Part shown: piece after piece, positions 8,845 to 16,459 of the stretch | Layout of the letters: each line of letters opens with the position of its first letter | How positions within the stretch are numbered: the stretch's first letter is position 1 | Source: Thiodiazotropha sp040507245 | GTDB lineage: Bacteria; Pseudomonadota; Gammaproteobacteria; Chromatiales; Chromatiaceae | Direction of reading: 5' to 3' | Assembly (NCBI GenBank): GCA_040507245.1 | Contig: JBEVVH010000035.1 | Location: forward strand, 1 to 22,683 | DNA length: 22,683 bases | Notes under the pieces: generated by a model | Seen by the model: the letters and a program-made list of their open reading frames with translations, nothing else | Told to the model about the DNA's origin: nothing | Database searches by the model: none | Program-made: the position numbers and the translations under genes

Positions 8845-9203
8845 TAGGGCCGTCAGGACGAAGCGTGATAGTCTGGTTGGTAAGTCATACACCGCACAGA
8901 TAAGAGGCATCGACCGATTTGGTTGGGTGGTGTCAGATCATGGCCCTCCGCATCACCGATCTCTTTTACCACGAAGGACACGAAGGACACGAAGGGTAGA
9001 ATTTGATGAACGCTCGAGTCGTTTCTTCGTGCACTTCGTGGTGAGATAGATATGGTTTTGACTTGCCGCAAAGGGCGTATTAGACTCCTCGTTCCTTTTT
9101 GAACTGCCTGATAACCCATTGATAGTTTGTGGTTATGAGGACGAAACAGACCACTTCGTATTGGCCTGTGCCCGGCTGCCCTGTCAGCCCAATCTTCTCG
9201 CCG
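8845..9203. other. Spacer between the HD-GYP gene and the thrS leader
   Basis: No gene is supported in this stretch; a very long minus-strand frame over this region and thrS is a shadow of thrS. It contains the CACGAAGGA repeat at 8966-9044. No clean terminator was seen directly after the HD-GYP gene, and no near-consensus thrS promoter could be picked by eye; it should lie between 9045 and 9200. Confidence 0.55.
8966..9044. repeat. Dispersed CACGAAGGA inverted repeat
   Basis: The left arm holds three nine-base units ACGAAGGAC (8971-8997, the last imperfect). The right arm at about 9025-9044 reads CTTCGTGCACTTCGTGGTGA, which is the inverted complement of the left arm. Sequences of this CACGAAGGACACGAAG type are scattered in intergenic regions of many proteobacterial genomes. 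The arms could form a hairpin in the transcript. Confidence 0.7.
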
Positions 9204-9228
9204 AGCCGGCCCGTTTGCCGGCTTTTTT
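9204..9228 (+). terminator. Rho-independent terminator or attenuator in thrS leader
   Basis: AGCCGGC (9204-9210) pairs perfectly with GCCGGCT (9217-9223) around the loop CCGTTT, followed by a six-T run (9223-9228). It lies about 50 bases before the thrS start. It could end transcripts from upstream, act as an attenuator, or be the upstream stem of a thrS operator. Confidence 0.75.
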
Positions 9229-9236
9229 GTTTTCAA

Positions 9237-9257
9237 GTGGCCTCTCGTATGGGCCAC
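9237..9257 (+). promoter_or_regulatory. thrS translational operator: tRNA-Thr(CGU) anticodon-arm mimic
   Basis: GTGGCCT (9237-9243) pairs with GGGCCAC (9251-9257; one T-G pair next to the loop), leaving a seven-base loop CTCGTAT (9244-9250). Read as an anticodon loop this gives C32, U33, anticodon CGU at 9246-9248, A37 and U38, matching a threonine tRNA. The CGU lies about 31-33 bases before the start codon, just upstream of the ribosome binding site GAGGAA (9265-9270). Escherichia coli thrS is known to be repressed by ThrRS binding to such an anticodon-like hairpin in its leader; the same autoregulation is inferred here. Confidence 0.7.
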
Positions 9258-9278
9258 CACTGATGAGGAAATGTAGTT

Positions 9279-11195
9279 ATGCCTGTTATTTCTCTTCCCG
9301 ACGGTTCCCAACGAGCATTCGACCAGGCGGTCACGGTGATGGATGTCGCCAGCGCCATCGGTCCCGGACTGGCCAAGGCAGCCATGGCGGGGCTCGTAAA
9401 CGGAAAAATGGTCGACACCTCCCACCTGATCGAGCAGGACAGTCAGCTCGCAATCATCACCAGTCGTGATGAGGAGGCGCTGCCACTGATGCGGCATGAT
9501 GCCGCCCATGTCATGGCGCAGGCGGTGCAGGAGCTCTATCCCGGTACCCAGGTCACCATCGGTCCGGCCATCGAGGACGGTTTCTATTACGATTTCGCTC
9601 GCAGCGAGCCCTTTACTCCCGACGATCTGGCAAAGATCGAGCAACGCATGCACGAGATCGTCAAGCGCAATCTGCCGATCCAGCGCGAGGTGTGGGAGCG
9701 GGACCAGGCGATGCAGACCTTCGACGGTATCGGCGAAAAGTACAAGGTGGAGATCATTCGCGAGTTTATCCCCGAAGGGGAAGAGGTGTCGGTGTACCGG
9801 CAGGGCGCGTGGTTCGATGTCTGCCGCGGGCCGCATCTGCCCAGCACCGGCATGCTTGGCAAAGGCTTCAAGCTGATGAAAGTGGCCGGCGCCTACTGGC
9901 GGGGTGATTCCAACAACGAGATGCTGCAACGCATCTACGGTACGGCCTGGCGGGACAAGAAAGAGCTGAATGCCTACCTGCATCGCCTGGAAGAGGCCGA
10001 GAAACGGGATCATCGCAAGATCGGCAAGGCCATGGATCTGTTCCATACCCAGGAAGAGGCCCCTGGCATGGCGTTCTGGCACGACAAGGGCTGGCGCATC
10101 TACATCACCATTCAGCAGTACATCCGCGACAAGCTGAAGGATCACGGTTACCAGGAAGTGCACACTCCTCAGGTGATCGATCGCAGTCTGTGGGAGAAAT
10201 CCGGACATTGGGAGAAGTTTCGCGACGATATCTTCGTCACCGAGACCGACGACCGGGTCTACGCCATCAAACCGATGAACTGCCCGGCACATATTCAGAT
10301 CTACAACCATGGCCTGAAGAGCTACCGGGATCTGCCACTGCGACTGGCGGAGTTCGGGTCCTGTCATCGCAACGAACCCTCGGGCACACTGCATGGCCTG
10401 ATGCGGGTGCGGAATTTCGTTCAGGACGACGCGCACATCTTCTGTACCGAGGATCAGATCCTTGCCGAGGTGCTGGCGTTCAACCAGCTGCTGTTCGAGG
10501 TCTACAAGGACTTTGGTTTCGACGAGGTGCTGGTCAAGCTCTCCACCCGCCCGGAGAAACGGGTCGGTTCCGACGAGGTGTGGGACAAGGCGGAGAAGGC
10601 CCTGGAAGACGCCCTCAACCAGCAGGGACTGGAGTGGGAGTTGCAGCCTGGAGAAGGCGCCTTCTACGGTCCGAAGATCGAGTTTTCTCTCAAGGACTGC
10701 CTCGGCCGGGTCTGGCAGCTGGGCACCATCCAGCTCGATTTCTCCATGCCGGACCGCCTCGGGGCCTCCTACATCGCGGAGGACAACAGCAAACAGGTCC
10801 CGGTTATGCTGCACCGGGCGATCCTCGGATCGCTGGAGCGGTTCATCGGAATCCTCATCGAACACTATGCCGGGGCACTGCCAGTTTGGCTGGCGCCGGT
10901 ACAGGCAGTGCTGATGAATATCACCGATCGCCAGGCCGATTACCTGGATCAATGTCTCAAATCCTTGCGGAGCAACGGTTTTCGTGTGGAATCGGACTTG
11001 AGAAATGAGAAGATTGGCTTTAAAATCCGCGAGCACACGTTGATGCGCGTGCCATATCTGCTGATTCTGGGCGACCGGGAGATGGAGGAGGGCACCGTTG
11101 CAGTACGTACCCGCACAGGCGAGGATCTGGGCTCCATGCCGCTGACAGACTTCATCGAGCGGATGCGGACGGAAGTACAGAAACGTGTAAATTGA
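9279..11195 (+). CDS. thrS: Threonyl-tRNA synthetase
   Basis: The 638-residue product charges tRNA-Thr in the cytoplasm and has the usual length. An N-terminal TGS domain (1-61) is followed by the editing domain with His73 and His77 (RHDAAHVMAQA) and Cys182/His186 (DVCRGPHLPSTG), which removes mischarged serine. The class II catalytic core carries zinc ligands Cys335 (MNCPAH) and His386 (DDAHIFC) and a third histidine in VMLHRAILGSLERF. The anticodon-binding domain closes the protein. The start ATG 9279 is preceded by GAGGAA at an eight-base distance. It is the first gene of the conserved translation block, and the leader carries an anticodon-like hairpin that implies feedback control by its own product. 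A terminator separates it from infC. Confidence 0.98.
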   Translation: MPVISLPDGSQRAFDQAVTVMDVASAIGPGLAKAAMAGLVNGKMVDTSHLIEQDSQLAIITSRDEEALPLMRHDAAHVMAQAVQELYPGTQVTIGPAIEDGFYYDFARSEPFTPDDLAKIEQRMHEIVKRNLPIQREVWERDQAMQTFDGIGEKYKVEIIREFIPEGEEVSVYRQGAWFDVCRGPHLPSTGMLGKGFKLMKVAGAYWRGDSNNEMLQRIYGTAWRDKKELNAYLHRLEEAEKRDHRKIGKAMDLFHTQEEAPGMAFWHDKGWRIYITIQQYIRDKLKDHGYQEVHTPQVIDRSLWEKSGHWEKFRDDIFVTETDDRVYAIKPMNCPAHIQIYNHGLKSYRDLPLRLAEFGSCHRNEPSGTLHGLMRVRNFVQDDAHIFCTEDQILAEVLAFNQLLFEVYKDFGFDEVLVKLSTRPEKRVGSDEVWDKAEKALEDALNQQGLEWELQPGEGAFYGPKIEFSLKDCLGRVWQLGTIQLDFSMPDRLGASYIAEDNSKQVPVMLHRAILGSLERFIGILIEHYAGALPVWLAPVQAVLMNITDRQADYLDQCLKSLRSNGFRVESDLRNEKIGFKIREHTLMRVPYLLILGDREMEEGTVAVRTRTGEDLGSMPLTDFIERMRTEVQKRVN

Positions 11196-11199
11196 GTGT

Positions 11200-11227
11200 A
11201 AAAGCACTGGTATGCCCGGTGCTTTTT
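11200..11227 (+). terminator. Terminator-like hairpin between thrS and infC
   Basis: AAAAGCACTGG (11200-11210) pairs with CCGGTGCTTTT (11216-11226; one T-G pair) around a five-base loop, followed by more T residues. It starts five bases after the thrS stop and ends 37 bases before the infC start. It probably reduces read-through, so that infC-rpmI-rplT also depend on a promoter inside thrS, as is known in Escherichia coli. Confidence 0.8.
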
Positions 11228-11251
11228 CTACTTTTGGGGTTTGAACTTTTT

Positions 11252-11267
11252 GGAGGAACCGGCTATC
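11252..11267 (+). promoter_or_regulatory. infC ribosome binding site with non-canonical ATC start
   Basis: GGAGGA at 11252-11257, a seven-base spacer and ATC at 11265-11267. No ATG, GTG or TTG sits at the right distance. This supports autoregulation of infC through a rare start codon. Confidence 0.75.
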
Positions 11268-11783
11268 GCTGCTGTTAAAAAGCACCGTCTAAACGATGAG
11301 ATCACAGTTGCCAAGATCAGGCTCATCGGTGTCGATGGTGAACAAGTTGGGGTTGTTTCGATTGAGGAGGCCTTACGCGCCGCTCAGGAAGTAGGTTTGG
11401 ATCTTGTGGAGATCGTACCAAACGGGGAACCCCCGGTTTGTCGCGTAATGAATTACGGCAAGTTTCTGTTTGAATTAAAGAAAACGAAACAAGCCGCGAA
11501 AAAGAAGCAAAAGCAGGTTCATGTCAAAGAGATCAAGTTCCGTCCAGGGACGGGCGAAGGGGATTATCAGGTAAAACTGCGCAACCTGATACGTTTCCTA
11601 GAAGACGGGGACAAGACCAAAGTCACCATGCGGTTCCGCGGGCGTGAGCACGCTCACCGGGAACTGGGTTTGGAACTTCTGGAACGGGTGGAGAAGGATC
11701 TGATCGAATACGGCCAGGTCGAACAGAAACCCATGATGGAAGGTCGCCAGATGGTGATGGTTCTGGGTCCCAAGAAAAAGTAA
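11265..11783 (+). CDS. infC: Translation initiation factor IF-3 (ATC start)
   Basis: IF-3 binds the 30S subunit, prevents premature 50S joining and checks the start codon. The mature frame gives 172 residues, the usual length, with the N-domain at about 1-75 (contains IRLIGVDGEQVGV and the CRVMNYGKF segment), a lysine-rich linker (KKTKQAAKKKQKQ) and the C-domain (VKEIKFRPGTGEGDYQVKLR). I place the start at ATC 11265 because GGAGGA (11252-11257) lies exactly seven bases before it and the family begins about there. The in-frame TTG at 11241 precedes that ribosome binding site and cannot use it. An AUU-type start is the known basis of infC autoregulation: IF-3 discriminates against its own initiation codon. 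The gene lies 45 bases before rpmI. Confidence 0.95.
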   Translation: MAAVKKHRLNDEITVAKIRLIGVDGEQVGVVSIEEALRAAQEVGLDLVEIVPNGEPPVCRVMNYGKFLFELKKTKQAAKKKQKQVHVKEIKFRPGTGEGDYQVKLRNLIRFLEDGDKTKVTMRFRGREHAHRELGLELLERVEKDLIEYGQVEQKPMMEGRQMVMVLGPKKK

Positions 11784-11827
11784 CTTTTTGCGCCATTGAG
11801 GCGCTCAAATAGCGGAGTTTTACGACT

Positions 11828-12025
11828 ATGCCTAAGATTAAGACCAATCGGGGCGCGGCCAAGCGTTTCAAACGCACCTCGTCCGGTTCCTTCAAATGTA
11901 ACAGCTCTCATCGGCGTCATATCCTGACCAAGAAGAGCACCAAGCGGAAGCGTCAACTGCGTTCGCCCAACACCATCGCGAAGACCGACGTGGCCATGGC
12001 CCGTCGGATGATGCCCTACGCTTAA
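11828..12025 (+). CDS. rpmI: 50S ribosomal protein L35
   Basis: The 65-residue product is a basic large-subunit protein of normal size, beginning MPKIKTNRGAAKRFKRT and containing the family stretch HRRHILTKKSTKRKRQLR. The start ATG 11828 has CGGAG about ten bases upstream. A short GC hairpin (GCGCC ATTGA GGCGC, about 11791-11805) sits in the gap after infC. It lies 24 bases before rplT. In Escherichia coli L20 represses translation of this gene through an operator in the infC-rpmI region; the same is likely here, but the pseudoknot could not be traced by eye. Confidence 0.98.
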   Translation: MPKIKTNRGAAKRFKRTSSGSFKCNSSHRRHILTKKSTKRKRQLRSPNTIAKTDVAMARRMMPYA

Positions 12026-12049
12026 CCTCAACCGGAACCGGATACCAAC

Positions 12050-12409
12050 ATGTCTCGAGTCAAACGTGGTGTACAAGCACGCGCCCGTCATAAAAAGGTG
12101 CTTGAAGAAGCCAAGGGTTACTACGGAGCCCGCAGCAAAGTTTATCGTGTCGCCAAACAGGCGGTTATCAAGGCCGGCCAATATGCCTACCGCGACCGTC
12201 GTCAGAAAAAGCGTCAGTTCCGCGCCCTGTGGATTGCCCGCATCAATGCCGGCGCCCGGGACAACGGTCTTTCCTACAGCCGCTTGATCAACGGTCTGCA
12301 CATTGCGAATATCGAAGTGGATCGCAAGATGCTGGCTGATCTGGCTGTCAACGACAAAGCCGCGTTCAGCGTGCTGGCAGAACAGGCCAAGGCCGCTCTT
12401 TCCAGCTAA
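12050..12409 (+). CDS. rplT: 50S ribosomal protein L20
   Basis: The 119-residue product is an early-assembly large-subunit protein that binds 23S rRNA, of standard length, beginning MSRVKRGVQARARHKKVLE, with the family block YAYRDRRQKKRQFRALWI and the C-terminal part that makes it a repressor of its own operon. The ribosome binding site is weak, which fits translational coupling with rpmI. It is the last gene before a strong terminator. Confidence 0.98.
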   Translation: MSRVKRGVQARARHKKVLEEAKGYYGARSKVYRVAKQAVIKAGQYAYRDRRQKKRQFRALWIARINAGARDNGLSYSRLINGLHIANIEVDRKMLADLAVNDKAAFSVLAEQAKAALSS

Positions 12410-12453
12410 ACGGCTGTTGTCGCGCACGGTTTGACCGGCGACACAGTGAGCAT

Positions 12454-12487
12454 AAAAGGGGGAGGCCTGTGGCTTCCCCCTTTTTTA
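12454..12487 (+). terminator. Rho-independent terminator after rplT
   Basis: AAAAGGGGGAG...CTTCCCCCTTTT forms a long GC-rich stem with a short loop around GCCTGTGG, ending in a T run (12481-12486). It closes the thrS/infC-rpmI-rplT transcript ahead of pheST. Confidence 0.92.
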
Positions 12488-12719
12488 TTACCTGAATCCA
12501 TGAGGCATGGACGGGCGCAGCGTGTAAGATAGGAGGTTTCCCGATGTGTCAGGAAATCTTCGCTTAATCCAGCAGGTCAGGCGGACGTTTACGCTGACCA
12601 GGGGAAGCCATAGCCTGCGCTATGTGACGTCATCAGCCCGTGGATCGGGAATTGATGAATATCCATTGCACCATGCCTGCAAGGGGATGGTCGAAAGCGA
12701 TCTTGAGGTTGAACAGCAG
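12488..12719 (+). promoter_or_regulatory. pheS leader region with strong SD, mini-ORF and hairpins
   Basis: Between the rplT terminator and the conserved start of PheS lies a structured leader. AGGAGG (12531-12536) is followed at seven bases by ATG 12544, which opens an eight-codon frame reading MCQEIFA and stop (12544-12567), and at nine bases by GTG 12546, which is in frame with pheS. Two hairpins follow: GGTCA-GCG/CGC-TGACC (12575-12599, one bulged base) and CATAGC/GCTATG with a four-base loop (12609-12624). The mini-ORF has a single Phe codon, so classical Phe attenuation is not well supported. No T run follows the hairpins. Confidence 0.45.
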
Positions 12720-13748
12720 ATGGACGATTCCACACTCGACATAACGGGACTGATAGACGCCGCGGAACGGGCCATCGAGGCGGCAGCTGATCTTGCCGGG
12801 CTCGATGACGTGCGTGTCGAATATCTGGGCAAGAGCGGCCAACTGACCTCACAACTGAAGAAACTCGGTACCCTGCCGGCGGATCAGCGTCCCCAGGCGG
12901 GGCAGGCTATCAATCAGGCCAAGCAGCGTCTGCAACAGGCCATCGAGGCACGCCGGGAAGTGCTCGAGCAGGAGGCCCTGAGCAAACGCCTGGCTGAAGA
13001 GCGTATCGATGTGACCCTGCCGGGGCGCGGTCTTCAGCGGGGTGGTCTGCACCCGGTCACCCGAACCCTGAACCGGATCGAGCGCCTGTTCGCCCATGCG
13101 GGTTTCGAATCGGTGGAAGGTCCGGAGATCGAGGACGACTATCACAACTTCGAAGCCCTCAATATCCCGGAGACCCATCCGGCCCGTGCGATGCACGACA
13201 CCTTCTATTTCGATGCGCATATGCTGTTGCGGACCCATACCTCGCCGGTACAGATCCGTGCCATGAAAAGGAGTGAGCCGCCGTTGCGAATCATCGCTCC
13301 CGGCCGGGTCTACCGATGCGATTCGGATCTGACTCACACCCCCATGTTCCACCAGGTGGAAGGGTTCCTGGTCGATGAGGATGTGTCCTTCGCCGACCTC
13401 AAGGGTGTGTTGTACGACTTTCTCAGCCGGTTTTTCGAACGCGAACTGAAGTTGCGATTCCGTCCCTCCTACTTTCCATTCACCGAGCCTTCCGCCGAGG
13501 TGGATATCGAGTGTGTGATGTGTGGCGGGGAGGGCTGTCGGGTGTGCAGTCAGACCGGTTGGATAGAGGTCCTGGGGTGCGGCATGATCCATCCGGAGGT
13601 GTTCCGCCATGTGGGCATCGACAGCGAACGCTACACCGGGTATGCCTTCGGTATGGGGGTTGAACGCCTTACCATGCTGCGCTACGGGGTCAACGATCTG
13701 CGTCTGTTTTTCGAGAACGATCTGCGCTTTTTGAAGCAGTTCGCCTGA
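12720..13748 (+). CDS. pheS: Phenylalanyl-tRNA synthetase alpha subunit
   Basis: The alpha subunit holds the catalytic class II core of the (alpha-beta)2 enzyme that charges tRNA-Phe. The N-terminal coiled coil runs over about residues 8-95 (VRVEYLGKSGQLTSQLK); motif 2 is near FRPSYFPFTEPSAEVDIEC and motif 3 near GMGVERLTMLRYGVNDLR. A CxxC..CxxC-like cluster, CVMCGGEGCRVC, follows motif 2. The start at ATG 12720 gives 342 residues, the usual length, but its ribosome binding site is poor (GAGG about 14 bases upstream). ATG 12687 (11 codons longer) and GTG 12546 (58 codons longer, behind AGGAGG) are in frame, so the true start is open. pheT follows after 21 bases. Confidence 0.95.
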   Translation: MDDSTLDITGLIDAAERAIEAAADLAGLDDVRVEYLGKSGQLTSQLKKLGTLPADQRPQAGQAINQAKQRLQQAIEARREVLEQEALSKRLAEERIDVTLPGRGLQRGGLHPVTRTLNRIERLFAHAGFESVEGPEIEDDYHNFEALNIPETHPARAMHDTFYFDAHMLLRTHTSPVQIRAMKRSEPPLRIIAPGRVYRCDSDLTHTPMFHQVEGFLVDEDVSFADLKGVLYDFLSRFFERELKLRFRPSYFPFTEPSAEVDIECVMCGGEGCRVCSQTGWIEVLGCGMIHPEVFRHVGIDSERYTGYAFGMGVERLTMLRYGVNDLRLFFENDLRFLKQFA

Positions 13749-13769
13749 AGGTTTAAAGGGTAGAGCATC

Positions 13770-16145
13770 ATGAGATTCAGTGAAGCCTGGTTGAGGGAGT
13801 GGGTCGACCCGTCGGTCGATACCCAGGCCCTGGCCGATCAGTTGAGCATGGCCGGTCTGGAGGTCGATTCCGTGGAGCCGGTTGCCGCCACATTCACCGG
13901 TGTGGTGGTGGGTGAGGTGCTATCCCGTGAACAGCATCCGGACGCCGACAAGCTGAGCGTCTGTCAGGTGACGGTCGGCGAGGGGGATCCGCTGCAGATC
14001 GTCTGCGGGGCGCGTAATGTCGCGGCCGGAATGCGTGTGCCGGTGGCCACCGTGGGTGCGATACTGCCCGGCGATTTCAAGATCAAGAAGGCCAAGCTGC
14101 GAGGCGTCCAGTCCCTGGGCATGATCTGTTCCGCGAGTGAACTGGGTCTGGCTGAAAGCTCCGACGGGATCCTGCCATTACCTCCCGATGCGCCCATCGG
14201 CGAGGATTTTCGCCGCTTTCTGCTCCTCGATGATCAGGCCATCGAGGTGGACCTGACGCCGGATCGGGGAGACTGCCTGAGCCTGGCCGGAATCGCCCGT
14301 GAAGTGGGTGTGATCAACCGTTGCCCGGTGACTCCGGTAGCCATCAATCCCCAGGCGGCCAGCCTGGAAGACCGCATGGAGGTGATGCTGGAAGCCGATG
14401 AGGCCTGTCCCCGCTATGCTTGCCGGGTGGTGCGCAATGTGAATGTTGCGGCGCAGACCCCCCTGTGGATGCAGGAGCGCCTGCGCCGCAGCGGTATCCG
14501 CAGTCTCGGGCCGGTGGTCGATGTCACCAATTACGTATTGCTCGAACTCGGGCAGCCGATGCACGGCTTCGACCTGGATCGGCTCGAACAGCGAATAAGG
14601 GTGCGTCTGGCCCGATCCGGTGAGTGCCTGACCCTGATCGGTGGCCGGGAGATCGAACTGCTGGAAGGCACTTTGGTGATCGCCGACGAGTCCCGTCCCA
14701 TCGCCCTGGCCGGCATCATGGGTGGCGAGGCGACTGCGGTGAACGAATGCACCCGGCATGTGCTGCTCGAAAGCGCCTTTTTTGCGCCGACCGCGATCAG
14801 CGGCAAGGCGCGGGGGTATGGACTGCATACCGATTCCTCCCATCGTTTCGAGCGCGGCGTCGATCCGCATCTTCAGGTGGATGCCCTGGAGCGTGCCTCG
14901 GAACTACTGGTGTCGATTGCCGGAGGAGCTCTCGGACCGGTGGTCGAAGTGGCCCACGAAGACAAGATTCAGCCCCGCCCGGTGATCCTGTTGCGTGCCG
15001 AGTGCGTCAACAAGTTGCTGGGGATCGAAATCGAGGCGGATGAGGTGACGGATATCCTGGATCGCCTGGGCATGCAGGTCGAGCCCGTGGCTCAGGGATG
15101 GCAGGTACAGGCTCCCAGCAGCCGTTTCGACATCAGTATCGAGGTGGACCTGATCGAAGAGATCGGTCGCATCTACGGTTACACCCGGATTCCCGCTCAT
15201 CGGGGCACCACACCAATGATCATGGAAGACCGGGCCGAGTCCGCCTTCGGTCTTGACCGGGCCAAGGATCTGCTGGTGGGGCGCGACTATCAGGAGGTGG
15301 TAACCTACAGTTTCATCAGTCCTGAATTGGAGGCGATGCTCGATCCTCAGGCCCAGGGCATCCGCCTCGCCAATCCGATCTCCGCGGACATGTCGGTCAT
15401 GCGCACCTCGCTGTGGCCCGGTCTGCTGCAGACCGCTGCCTACAACCAGGCTCGTCAGCAGCCACGAGTGCGTATCTTTGAATCCGGTCTGTGTTTCCAG
15501 CAGGGTACCTCGATCGAGCAGCAGGCCCGTCTGGGCGGACTGGTATCGGGTAACCGTTTTGCCGAACAGTGGGGTGAAACCGGGGCCCGGGCCGATTTTT
15601 ACGATGTCAAAGCGGATGTTGAGGCGGTACTGAGCCTTTTGGGTACGACTCAGGGAATACGATTTGCCCCGGCCGGTCACCCGGCATTGCATCCGGGGCA
15701 GAGCGCTGAGATATTCATCCAGGAGCTGTCGGTGGGTTTCATGGGCATGCTGCATCCCGAATTGGAAAAGCAGCTGGACCTCAACGGCGCCACCTTTCTG
15801 TTCGAACTCGATCTTGAACGACTGGGAGAGGGTCGGCTGCCACATTTTGAGAGTCTGTCGAAATACCCCTCTATCCGCCGCGATCTTGCCCTGGTGGTCG
15901 ATGAGAGTGTCTCCTACGACAGGATCAGGAATCTGATTCGTGAAGCAGCGGGCAAAATTCTTACAGACATTCTGCTGTTTGATGTCTATACTGGAAAAAA
16001 CATAGATTCGGGTCGAAAAAGTCTCGCATTGGGATTGATTTTACAGGAAAAATCACACACTCTTACAGATCAGGAAGTCGAAGAGGTGGTTGCTGCCGTA
16101 TTGCAGCGGCTGGCTCATGACACAGGTGCGAAACTGAGAGATTAG
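13770..16145 (+). CDS. pheT: Phenylalanyl-tRNA synthetase beta subunit
   Basis: The 791-residue beta subunit has the normal length and domain order: an EMAP-type tRNA-binding domain (about 40-150, GVVVGEVLSREQHPDADKLS), the B3/B4 editing domain (about 210-390), B5 (about 400-475), a catalytic-like core (about 480-690) and a C-terminal FDX-ACB domain (about 697-790, beginning SKYPSIRRDLALVV). It starts at ATG 13770 behind GGGTAGAG and ends with TAG. ihfA begins eight bases later, so pheST-ihfA form one transcript, as in other gammaproteobacteria. Confidence 0.98.
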   Translation: MRFSEAWLREWVDPSVDTQALADQLSMAGLEVDSVEPVAATFTGVVVGEVLSREQHPDADKLSVCQVTVGEGDPLQIVCGARNVAAGMRVPVATVGAILPGDFKIKKAKLRGVQSLGMICSASELGLAESSDGILPLPPDAPIGEDFRRFLLLDDQAIEVDLTPDRGDCLSLAGIAREVGVINRCPVTPVAINPQAASLEDRMEVMLEADEACPRYACRVVRNVNVAAQTPLWMQERLRRSGIRSLGPVVDVTNYVLLELGQPMHGFDLDRLEQRIRVRLARSGECLTLIGGREIELLEGTLVIADESRPIALAGIMGGEATAVNECTRHVLLESAFFAPTAISGKARGYGLHTDSSHRFERGVDPHLQVDALERASELLVSIAGGALGPVVEVAHEDKIQPRPVILLRAECVNKLLGIEIEADEVTDILDRLGMQVEPVAQGWQVQAPSSRFDISIEVDLIEEIGRIYGYTRIPAHRGTTPMIMEDRAESAFGLDRAKDLLVGRDYQEVVTYSFISPELEAMLDPQAQGIRLANPISADMSVMRTSLWPGLLQTAAYNQARQQPRVRIFESGLCFQQGTSIEQQARLGGLVSGNRFAEQWGETGARADFYDVKADVEAVLSLLGTTQGIRFAPAGHPALHPGQSAEIFIQELSVGFMGMLHPELEKQLDLNGATFLFELDLERLGEGRLPHFESLSKYPSIRRDLALVVDESVSYDRIRNLIREAAGKILTDILLFDVYTGKNIDSGRKSLALGLILQEKSHTLTDQEVEEVVAAVLQRLAHDTGAKLRD

Positions 16146-16153
16146 GACAGGTT

Positions 16154-16459
16154 ATGGCACTGACAAAAGCAGACATGGCAGCCAGGCTCTTCGATGAGCT
16201 TGGACTGAACAAACGGGAAGCCAAGGAAATGGTTGAGATGTTCTTCGAAGAGGTTCGACTCTCCTTGGAACGTGGGGGGCAAGTGAAGCTTTCCGGATTC
16301 GGAAACTTTGATCTGCGCGAAAAGAAACAAAGGCCAGGACGTAATCCCAAAACCGGCAAGGAGATCCCGATCTCCGCGCGCCGCGTGGTTACCTTCCGTC
16401 CGGGACAGAAATTAAAGGCACGGGTAGAAGCCTATGCTGGATCCGAGCAGCAGCAGTAA
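16154..16459 (+). CDS. ihfA: Integration host factor alpha subunit
   Basis: The 101-residue DNA-bending protein belongs to the HU/IHF family. It begins MALTKADMAARLFDELGLNK and carries the beta-arm motif GRNPKTGKEIPI, whose proline intercalates into DNA, then the alpha-specific RRVVTFRPGQKLK. It works as a heterodimer with IhfB, which is not in the window. It follows pheT by eight bases, the classical pheST-ihfA operon. The C-terminus SEQQQ is slightly extended, and the last 26 bases overlap the next gene in another frame. Confidence 0.97.
   Translation: MALTKADMAARLFDELGLNKREAKEMVEMFFEEVRLSLERGGQVKLSGFGNFDLREKKQRPGRNPKTGKEIPISARRVVTFRPGQKLKARVEAYAGSEQQQ

Noticed and set aside
7549..8910. 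453-codon minus-strand open frame over the HD-GYP gene
   Set aside because: It is antisense to a gene with complete REC and HD-GYP motifs; high-GC codon bias makes such shadows.
8971..8997. Short tandem units as a CRISPR array
   Set aside because: Units are nine bases with no spacers; no array or cas gene is present in the window.
8853..11285. 810-codon minus-strand open frame over thrS
   Set aside because: It is the antisense shadow of thrS, with no family motifs and no ribosome binding site.
12544..12567. Classical phenylalanine attenuator leader peptide
   Set aside because: Only one Phe codon is present and there is no terminator T run after the hairpins; kept only as an open question.
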